From positions 147,022-211,021 of the forward strand of contig JAHDIK010000001.1 of NCBI GenBank assembly GCA_020630795.1: a stretch of DNA of 64,000 bases, read 5' to 3'. The notes under the pieces are model-generated. The model did not search any database. It saw only the letters and a list, made by a program, of their open reading frames with translations, and was not told where the DNA came from. The position numbers and the translations under genes were made by a program. The stretch is from Colwellia sp. Lineage in GTDB: Bacteria > Pseudomonadota > Gammaproteobacteria > Enterobacterales > Alteromonadaceae. Every line of letters begins with the position of its first letter. The stretch's first letter is position 1. Below, in pieces: positions 57,559 to 64,000 of this stretch.

Positions 57559-59844
57559 TTAATTATTGAGAAAATAGGGGCGTTTATAGCCAAATATACT
57601 CGAGTTAAACATATCAGAAATATTATCTGATATTTGCTTACCGCTGATGCCATTATATACAAATTTGAGTTTAAATCCGCTTTCAAATGCTTCACGATTG
57701 TCTATATTATTAAGTGTGTTACCAACATCCTCGATGGTGGAGTTAATGTTTCTATGAAATGAAAAACGAACCCCCCAACAACAACTACTGTATTGAACCC
57801 CTAAGTAACTTTCTATACTACGTTCATTTTGTAAGTCTTGTGTTACACGGCCTACTAACTGCCAGTTGGTGTTAATATTTACATTACTTAATAATGAAAC
57901 TTGCTCAAGTCTATTACCTGAGACATTACGAGTATAGCGATGGTTCAATTGAATTGTTTGATTTTTACCAAATTGGTAATCAATATTCGTTTGGCTTTTG
58001 TTTGTGGTGTTAGTTTCGGTGTTGTACTGTATGTCTCCAGTAAACTGCCAAACATCATTTATTCTAAAGTAAACTTCAGTGGCTAAAGCTGATTCATCAA
58101 CACTAATGTTTTGATCAGAATCATCGTCAATAATAGCGTTACTATTGTTTAAGTATACAATTCTACCTAAGCTTAATCTTAAGCGTTCTTGGTTGTCAGG
58201 ATCGAAAATTCTACTCGTAACACCCCATGAATATTGATTTGCCTGAGATATTCTGTCTAACCCACTAAAGCGTTTATCTCTGAAGAGTCCGTCGTAATCG
58301 TCTTGCAAATTAGTCGTATCGTATAAGCCTATACCACTTTGATCTTTGTCAGGGATGTATAAGTATTGCAGTTGTGGTTCTAACGTTTGAGTATAGCTTT
58401 TATTTTTGAAGTTCAGTGTCTTATCAAAATTCATTCCGCCGTGAATCCTGACTTTAGGTAAGGTTCTGTTGACACTTTCTTCAAGTGAACTGCTGGATTG
58501 TATATTGTCTTGTCTATAAGTAGTTTGTAATAGTTTTAATTCAGAATTAATAAACCATGCAGGTCGAGAGATAGGTAAAGTAACGCCTGCTTCAAAGTGG
58601 TAACGCTCAGCAGTTGGGCGATTTTTTTCATCAGTTGTAAAGCGTGTAATTTCAGAATACATATCAAACATTGCATTTCCAAATGGTAATGCTTGTCTTT
58701 TACCTAATTCAATGTGAGGTTCTGTTTTGTAGCTTGATGTGTGATTACCTAAAATTTCGAAATCTTGAAGCTGCATTTTTGCATGCCACGAGTCACCAAA
58801 ATATGATATTTCACCCACTTGATAGAGGTATGCGTCATTTGAATTATATTGATCACTTTCCATATCAACGAGGTAGTTATCGTCACTGATTGTGGTGTAA
58901 TCTAAATAGGCGCGGAATCTATCTGAAAATGTACCTACGTGTTGAAAACGAGCTAAGTAACGAGGATCATCATTGTTAACTAATTTTTTATCTTCATCTA
59001 AATATTCAAGATTTACTGAACCCGCTTGTAATCCAAATAAATATCTAAATTCAGTTTGCAGCTGAACACCACGTTTAGACATAAAGCGTGGTGTGAAAGT
59101 CGCGTCCATGTTTTCGGCAATGTTCCAATAATATGGGATCTTCATTTCAAAACCTGACTTAGTTGAAGATTTCATACTTGGATACAATACTCCTGAGTGA
59201 CGGTCATCACCGATTGGCATTGTGAAATAAGGAATGTATAAAACAGGAACGTCAAAAATTTTAAATCTAGCGTTATATGCTTCAAGCTGTTTTTCGCCAG
59301 CATTTATGTTTATTTCGCTAGCTTTTAATGTCCAGTCAGGTGTTTCACCAAAACAGGTAGTGAAGGTTGAATTAACGAGAGACAACACACCTTCTTGATT
59401 GACCGATATAGATTGAGCAGAACCGTGTCCCGGATTTTCAGTTAGTTGGTACGAGGTGTTGCTTAACGTTGTTGCACTTGCCGCTTTACTTGCACTTAGC
59501 TGAGAGGCAAAAATATTAATGCCATTGTTTTGGAAGTGAATATTACCCTGAGCGTTTATGAGCATGTCTTTTCGATTCAGCTCAATTTCATCTGCGGTAA
59601 TTGTTTCGGTTGGGCTTAATAGAGTAACCCCACCAATAAACTTAGCGTATTGATCTCGTTCTATTTGGCTTTTTTCCGATAGAATAGAAACAGTGCCTTC
59701 AGCAACATTTTCGTTATCTGTAGATATTTTTTGATAAGTAGGAATAGGGCAATGAAGGCCTGAGTTATCAATTGTTTCATCAGCCAATGCATTATAGCTA
59801 TAGGTAGTTGCCAGCAAACTTATGAAAATGTGGGGAAAACGCAT
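57559..59844 (-). CDS. lptD: LPS-assembly outer-membrane protein LptD
   Basis: A 761-residue beta-barrel that inserts LPS in the outer leaflet with LptE. Signal peptide (HIFISLLATTYSYNALA), an LptA-like jellyroll N-domain (about 45-200: GGVTLLSPTETITADEIEL), then the barrel with the strand NARFKIFDVPVLYIPYFTMP. The four cysteines used for non-consecutive disulfides in E. coli are present: LHCPIP, TTCFGE and the adjacent pair in SSCCWGVRF. CGGAAG precedes the ATG. Divergent from amgK. Confidence 0.95.
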   Translation of the reverse strand: MRFPHIFISLLATTYSYNALADETIDNSGLHCPIPTYQKISTDNENVAEGTVSILSEKSQIERDQYAKFIGGVTLLSPTETITADEIELNRKDMLINAQGNIHFQNNGINIFASQLSASKAASATTLSNTSYQLTENPGHGSAQSISVNQEGVLSLVNSTFTTCFGETPDWTLKASEININAGEKQLEAYNARFKIFDVPVLYIPYFTMPIGDDRHSGVLYPSMKSSTKSGFEMKIPYYWNIAENMDATFTPRFMSKRGVQLQTEFRYLFGLQAGSVNLEYLDEDKKLVNNDDPRYLARFQHVGTFSDRFRAYLDYTTISDDNYLVDMESDQYNSNDAYLYQVGEISYFGDSWHAKMQLQDFEILGNHTSSYKTEPHIELGKRQALPFGNAMFDMYSEITRFTTDEKNRPTAERYHFEAGVTLPISRPAWFINSELKLLQTTYRQDNIQSSSSLEESVNRTLPKVRIHGGMNFDKTLNFKNKSYTQTLEPQLQYLYIPDKDQSGIGLYDTTNLQDDYDGLFRDKRFSGLDRISQANQYSWGVTSRIFDPDNQERLRLSLGRIVYLNNSNAIIDDDSDQNISVDESALATEVYFRINDVWQFTGDIQYNTETNTTNKSQTNIDYQFGKNQTIQLNHRYTRNVSGNRLEQVSLLSNVNINTNWQLVGRVTQDLQNERSIESYLGVQYSSCCWGVRFSFHRNINSTIEDVGNTLNNIDNREAFESGFKLKFVYNGISGKQISDNISDMFNSSIFGYKRPYFLNN

Positions 59845-60047
59845 TAAACTTCCGGAAAATTAGTTTTTATTTTTTGGTGAAGAAAAAACTTTTCGGCATT
59901 TTAACGTTAAACAGCATAATAATATAGGTGTTTTATTCATTAACATACACGATGTACTGTACGAATTATAATATTTTAGTGCAATATCTTGGTAAACTAG
60001 GTTTTATCTCGTTTACATCTTCTATTTTCAAGGATGGTTTTCATATT

Positions 60048-61076
60048 TTGACTACTTCTCGATACTCGCTATTACACGATTGGTTATGCGAATTTTTTAA
60101 AATCCCCTCAATTACTTTGCACGCTTTAACTGGCGATGCAGGATTCCGCAAATATTACCGTTTTGAACATGAAGGGGTTTCATTTATTGCTGTTGATGCT
60201 ATTCCACAAATGTCTAACAATCTTGCTTTTGTTGAACTACAAAAGCTTTTTAAAGCGAATGGTGTGAATGTTCCCGATATTATTTGTGTAGATTTATCGG
60301 AGGGTTTTTTCTGTTTAAGTGATTTTGGTGATTTACTTTTTGGTAATACGTTAACTGAAACTAATATGGAACAAGAATACAAAAAGGCAATTGATCTTCT
60401 TCCTAACATATCAGCAATTAAGTCAACTAGTGCGTATACATTACCGAATTACGATGCTGAATTTGTTCATACTGAATTGAATATATTCACTGAGTGGTTA
60501 TTAGGTAAGCATTTAAATATTTCATTGAGTACACAGGAAATAAAAGGATTAGAACAAAGCTTTACTGTATTGGTTAACAATGTGCTTGAACAGCCGAAAG
60601 TGACCATGCATAGAGACTTTCATAGTCGAAACCTTATGGTATTAACTAACGATAAAAATGATGGCGATGAGGTGGTTAATCATATAGGTGTGATTGATTT
60701 TCAAGACGCTGTAACAGGGCCTATTACTTATGATGTTGTCTCGCTATTGCGAGACTGCTACGTGAAGTGGCCTCAAGAAAGTGTTGAAAACCTCTTTGAG
60801 TATTTTTGCCAACTGATGCAACAAAATGAAAGTTACTCCGATATATCTTCTGAGCAGTGGAAGAGATGGTTTGATTTAATGGGAGTTCAACGTCATGTAA
60901 AAGCCAGCGGTATTTTTGCACGTTTATATCATCGTGACGATAAGCAGGGCTACCTAAAAGATATACCACTTACGTTGTCTTATATTGTAGAAGTATGTGA
61001 GTTATATCCTGAATTACATGCTTTACGAGATATCGTAAGCCATAAAGTTATTCCCGCGATAGAAATTAAAGGCTAA
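60048..61076 (+). CDS. amgK: Sugar kinase AmgK-like (MurNAc/GlcNAc 1-kinase)
   Basis: A 342-residue aminoglycoside-phosphotransferase-fold kinase. Catalytic loop MHRDFHSRNLMVL and metal site IGVIDFQDAVTGP are intact, and the N-terminal GDAGFRKYYR acts as the nucleotide loop. In Pseudomonas, AmgK phosphorylates MurNAc at C1 and MurU then makes UDP-MurNAc; both genes adjoin lptD there as here. The frame is open upstream to a GTG at 59928, but those residues are not family-like. The TTG at 60048, after AAGGATGG, gives the usual length. Confidence 0.85.
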   Translation: MTTSRYSLLHDWLCEFFKIPSITLHALTGDAGFRKYYRFEHEGVSFIAVDAIPQMSNNLAFVELQKLFKANGVNVPDIICVDLSEGFFCLSDFGDLLFGNTLTETNMEQEYKKAIDLLPNISAIKSTSAYTLPNYDAEFVHTELNIFTEWLLGKHLNISLSTQEIKGLEQSFTVLVNNVLEQPKVTMHRDFHSRNLMVLTNDKNDGDEVVNHIGVIDFQDAVTGPITYDVVSLLRDCYVKWPQESVENLFEYFCQLMQQNESYSDISSEQWKRWFDLMGVQRHVKASGIFARLYHRDDKQGYLKDIPLTLSYIVEVCELYPELHALRDIVSHKVIPAIEIKG

Positions 61077-61082
61077 AAAACT

Positions 61083-61766
61083 ATGAAAGCGATGATTTTA
61101 GCAGCTGGGCGCGGTGAGCGTATGCGCCCATTAACGGATACTTGCCCAAAGCCAATGTTGAGTGTGCGGGGAGTGACGTTGATTGAACACCATGTGAGAA
61201 ATCTAGCTAAGGCAGGGGTTCACCACATTGTTATTAACCATGCTTGGTTGGGAGAGAAAATTGAAGCACATTTACAGTGTGGGAAACAGTTTGGTGTTTC
61301 AATCGAATATAGTAGAGAAGGCGAACAAGCTTTAGAAACCGCAGGCGGCATAATTAAAGCGTTACCGCTGTTGACCAGTGATAAAAGCGATGAACCTTTT
61401 CTAGTAGTTAATGGAGACGTGTTTACTGATTTTGATTTTACTAAAGTAGGTCGTTTACATGAAGGATCTTTAGGTAAAATTTGGCTGGTTGAAAATCCAG
61501 AACATAATTTAACAGGTGATTTTTATCTTGTTAACGGTAAAATTAAAAACAAACAAGAATTAACAAGTAATCAGCGGTTTACCTTTACTGGAATAAGTTT
61601 ATTTCGACCGTCATTTTTTAAAGCATTACAGAGTGACAATGTTCTTCCTCTTGGCCCTTTGTTGAGAGAACTTGCTGATAAAGATCAACTTGAAGGCGAT
61701 ATTATTTCAGCTAGTTGGACTGATGTAGGAACGCCCGAGCGATTAGCTCAATTAAACCAAGTTTAA
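61083..61766 (+). CDS. murU: MurU-like N-acetylmuramate-1-phosphate uridylyltransferase
   Basis: A 227-residue nucleotidyltransferase. N-terminal MILAAGRGERMRPLTDTCPKPM is the GT-A nucleotide site (shown in two parts in the family: LAAGRGERMRPLTD and CPKPM). Catalytic Asp is in LVVNGDVFTDFDF; ETAGGIIKALP and WTDVGTPERL follow. With AmgK it converts MurNAc to UDP-MurNAc, bypassing de novo MurA/MurB, a route linked to fosfomycin tolerance in Pseudomonas. Starts 6 bases after amgK. Confidence 0.9.
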   Translation: MKAMILAAGRGERMRPLTDTCPKPMLSVRGVTLIEHHVRNLAKAGVHHIVINHAWLGEKIEAHLQCGKQFGVSIEYSREGEQALETAGGIIKALPLLTSDKSDEPFLVVNGDVFTDFDFTKVGRLHEGSLGKIWLVENPEHNLTGDFYLVNGKIKNKQELTSNQRFTFTGISLFRPSFFKALQSDNVLPLGPLLRELADKDQLEGDIISASWTDVGTPERLAQLNQV

Positions 61767-61800
61767 CCATATTTAATTAACGAGTGTTAAAACAAAAATT

Positions 61801-62595
61801 ATGAACGTGTGGGGAAAAATATTAGGCGCTTTGTTTGGTTTTATGCTGAGCAAAAGTATATTGGGCGCTTTATTAGGGGCATGGATTGGTCACCGTTTTG
61901 ATAAAGGGTTATCGTTCGATTTTAGTGATTTGTCTCGTAAGCAATATACCGATGAAGAGAAGCAACAGGCATTTTTTGAAACGACGTTTTCAGTCATGGG
62001 TTATGTTGCTAAAGCAAATGGAAGAGTTACATCAGAAGAAATCGCTTTTGCAACGGCATACATGGATAAGTTGTCACTTAAAGGTGAAATGAGGCAGCAA
62101 GCGCAAGACTCTTTTAGAGAAGGGAAAATGGCCGGTTTTCCTCTGAACGAACGATTAAAAGCGTTTGTTAGAAAGTGTGGTAGCCGACATGATTTACTTC
62201 TTATGTTTCTTGAAATTCAAATTCAAGTCGCATTTGCTGACGGTACTTTAGATGAAAGCGAGAGAGCAGCATTACATAGCATTGCTAAAGTATTACGTAT
62301 TTTTGCAAGAGATTTAGATAAATTGTTGGAAATGATTATTGCTGGAGAGCATTTTCATCAACAAGGAGGCAGAGGCACTCCATCAAAACATCAACTCGAT
62401 AATGCATATAAGGTGTTAGGGTGTTCAGAGGATATGACCGATCAAGAAATCAAAAAAGCTTATCGAAAACTTATGTCTCAGCATCATCCGGATAAATTGA
62501 TAGCAAAAGGATTACCGCCTGAAATGATGGAAGTAGCTAAACAGAAAGCTCAAGATATACAAGCGGCTTACGAAGTAGTTACAAACTATAGGTAG
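61801..62595 (+). CDS. djlA: Membrane-anchored DnaJ-like co-chaperone DjlA
   Basis: A 264-residue type III DnaJ. N-terminal glycine-rich TM helix (GKILGALFGFMLSKSILGAL), TerB-like central domain (about 50-175), and C-terminal J domain (about 195-264) with HPD intact in SQHHPDKLIAK. DjlA stimulates DnaK at the inner membrane and affects capsule/LPS regulation in E. coli, where it also neighbours lptD. Convergent with the DUF3530 gene with one base between stops. Confidence 0.93.
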   Translation: MNVWGKILGALFGFMLSKSILGALLGAWIGHRFDKGLSFDFSDLSRKQYTDEEKQQAFFETTFSVMGYVAKANGRVTSEEIAFATAYMDKLSLKGEMRQQAQDSFREGKMAGFPLNERLKAFVRKCGSRHDLLLMFLEIQIQVAFADGTLDESERAALHSIAKVLRIFARDLDKLLEMIIAGEHFHQQGGRGTPSKHQLDNAYKVLGCSEDMTDQEIKKAYRKLMSQHHPDKLIAKGLPPEMMEVAKQKAQDIQAAYEVVTNYR

Positions 62596-62596
62596 C

Positions 62597-63538
62597 TTAC
62601 CAACCTATGGTTTTTAGCCATCCATTAATTTCAGTTAATAATGTTTGTTCAGGATAGTATCCCGTATGAAGGTTATATAATTGTTTTTGACGGTAATATA
62701 CTTTCATTTCTTTGGTTGCTAATTTTTGTCTGAGGTTAGCGTTTTGGGTAACTGTTTTATTGTCTCGTCGTAAAACAAGGTCTAATGTCGGTAATTCTGA
62801 CATCGCTATGTTTTGAGCAAATTGTTGGTTGTCAGTCGTTGAATTCATACCAGCGCTTAACATAATAAATGCACTAGGTATTAGACTATTATTTTCTTTA
62901 TATAAGCGCGTAAGCATTCCTGCATGCCCACCTTGAGTAATAACTAAAAATATTCCAGGATAATTTTTAGCTTTCTCCATTACCGCTGTCATCAATATTT
63001 TTAGTTGTGCTTGGTATTCATCCAAGGCCTTTGTATTCGCTTCCATTCTTTGTTTGTCATCAAGTAATGTTGATGGGTAGTTAGTAGGGATATTAGACGG
63101 TTGAATTGACAACGTGCTCCAACCTAAATGGGGGAGTTCTTTTCTTAAAAAGTTAATCGATTTAGGGTTTGTCAAGCCTTGTTGCCAATCAGGTAAAAGA
63201 ATCGCAACGCCTTTGTTGTTTTGAGTAAAACTAGACTCTTCAACAATGACATACTCTTGCGTACCCGCGAGTATAGATTGGGCTTTGCCTTTTGGTAGGT
63301 AATGTTTTAAATCTTCGTTCTTTTGCATAAAGGCGTCAGTAGGCGACGCCATTTTAATTGAGCTGCGCTGAATGATGTTATTGCTAGCACCACCTTTATT
63401 TGTGCTCTCATCATCTTCCGATGCTTTTTTTTCCGTTTCCTCTTCAGGGGAGAAGTAAAAAAAACTGTAGGCATTATTAGGCAAAAATAAGCCGATGCTA
63501 AGTGAAAGAAATAGAGTAGTAAGTAAAATACGAAACAC
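62597..63538 (-). CDS. DUF3530 alpha/beta-hydrolase-like periplasmic protein
   Basis: A 313-residue protein with a signal peptide (LLTTLFLSLSIGLFLPNNAYS). An acidic, low-complexity stretch (EEETEKKASEDDESTN) precedes an alpha/beta-hydrolase-like fold. At the nucleophile elbow, where GxSxG is expected, the sequence is TQGGHAGML, so there is no catalytic Ser. This agrees with DUF3530, whose members seem non-hydrolytic. Function unknown. The window gives no operon partner; it lies between djlA (convergent) and rluA. Confidence 0.82.
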   Translation of the reverse strand: MFRILLTTLFLSLSIGLFLPNNAYSFFYFSPEEETEKKASEDDESTNKGGASNNIIQRSSIKMASPTDAFMQKNEDLKHYLPKGKAQSILAGTQEYVIVEESSFTQNNKGVAILLPDWQQGLTNPKSINFLRKELPHLGWSTLSIQPSNIPTNYPSTLLDDKQRMEANTKALDEYQAQLKILMTAVMEKAKNYPGIFLVITQGGHAGMLTRLYKENNSLIPSAFIMLSAGMNSTTDNQQFAQNIAMSELPTLDLVLRRDNKTVTQNANLRQKLATKEMKVYYRQKQLYNLHTGYYPEQTLLTEINGWLKTIGW

Positions 63539-63666
63539 GAAAACGCCTCAAATAATGTTCTATATTGTTATTGGCTCGCAACAAATATTGATACCAACGA
63601 CAAACGCATATAATTATTATATCGACATAAATAGCAGAATACTTAACGTCAATATATTTTAAATGA

Positions 63667-64000
63667 TTACTTAAATGGGCATTCCGCTGTAAATGTTAAT
63701 AACTCATTTGTAACAGGATGATAGATACTGAGCATTTGAGCATGCAAGTTTAAGCGTTGTGCCATGGCTAATGCATTGTCATGTGCGTACAAACGGTCAC
63801 CTAATATAGGATGCCCCAATGAAAGCATATGCACACGTAGTTGATGCGACCTACCTGTAATAGGAGTTAGCTCAACAAGTGTGCTGTTGTTTTGGTAGCT
63901 TAAAACGTTGAAATGCGTTAACGAGGGTTTTCCGCGTTCGTGGTCGATCATTTGTTTAGGTCTATTTGGCCAATCACATATCAACGGCTGGTCAACCGAA
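63667..64000 (-). CDS. rluA: RluA-family rRNA/tRNA pseudouridine synthase (5' end outside window)
   Basis: C-terminal part of a dual-specificity pseudouridine synthase (E. coli RluA modifies 23S U746 and tRNA U32). The frame remains open to the window edge (SVDQPLICDWPNRPKQ), so the TTG near 63984 is internal. ITGRSHQLRVHMLSLGHPI and LGDRLYAHD are the conserved C-terminal motifs; the catalytic Asp is upstream, outside the window. DWPNRPKQ is typical of RluA, not RluC/D. Confidence 0.88.
   Translation of the reverse strand, partial: SVDQPLICDWPNRPKQMIDHERGKPSLTHFNVLSYQNNSTLVELTPITGRSHQLRVHMLSLGHPILGDRLYAHDNALAMAQRLNLHAQMLSIYHPVTNELLTFTAECPFK

Overview
This 64 kb window looks like core chromosome of a marine-type gammaproteobacterium of the Alteromonadales. 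The DNA is AT-rich. Most genes have clear gammaproteobacterial counterparts, and several blocks keep gene orders known from Escherichia, Vibrio and Pseudomonas: mreBCD-maf-rng-yhdP-tldD, ispB/rplU-rpmA-obgE, argR/mdh, and lptD-surA-pdxA-rsmA-apaG-apaH. A MSHA pilus locus next to mreB, DUF3581, and the amgK-murU pair beside lptD point to a Colwellia/Thalassotalea/Pseudoalteromonas-like organism. The genus is inference. I found no tRNA, rRNA, CRISPR array, insertion sequence, prophage or plasmid signature.

Layout. 1-7220: the 3' part of a MSHA type IV pilus locus (mshE truncated by the window edge, then mshG, F, B, A, C, D, O, P; no mshQ). 7481-18440: cell-shape and envelope genes mreB, mreC, mreD, then maf, rng, yhdP, a Nit-type amidase and tldD. 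18466-31965: cvfB, an RND efflux pair, a 2OG-Fe(II) oxygenase, a GAF-GAF-GGDEF-EAL protein and the proline catabolic enzyme PutA. 32106-45413: an Lrp-type regulator divergent from putA, two HDOD paralogues, an NSS symporter, a SAM methyltransferase, a LysE exporter with a periplasmic-type ATP-dependent DNA ligase, a secreted lysine-rich protein, several DUF proteins, glnK-amtB, a 2H phosphoesterase and a DyP peroxidase. 45485-50951: argR/mdh, ispB/rplU-rpmA-obgE and folA. 51031-64000: a chemoreceptor, the lptD-to-apaH cluster transcribed leftward, amgK-murU-djlA rightward, a DUF3530 protein, and the 3' part of rluA cut by the window end.

How the parts fit. Surface attachment and motility recur. 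MshE carries an intact second MshEN c-di-GMP-binding motif, the GGDEF-EAL protein looks able both to make and to degrade c-di-GMP, and the chemoreceptor has a perfect-consensus sigma-28 promoter. Envelope building is the other theme: MreBCD shapes the cell, YhdP and LptD serve outer-membrane lipid and LPS transport, SurA folds outer-membrane proteins, and AmgK-MurU recycles MurNAc into UDP-MurNAc. Nitrogen control appears as glnK-amtB behind a sigma-54-like promoter with distal NtrC-like half-sites, and as putA facing an Lrp-type regulator.

I do not see a clear-cut new defence or mobile system. The least-described items are: the lysine-rich secreted protein divergent from the LigE-type ligase; the DUF2797 protein, whose core resembles GIY-YIG, beside a true GIY-YIG protein; DUF3581, which carries a MaoC-hydratase-like motif; and DUF3530, which lacks a serine nucleophile. 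Many predicted starts were moved downstream on ribosome-binding-site, family-length or overlap evidence, as noted in each entry.
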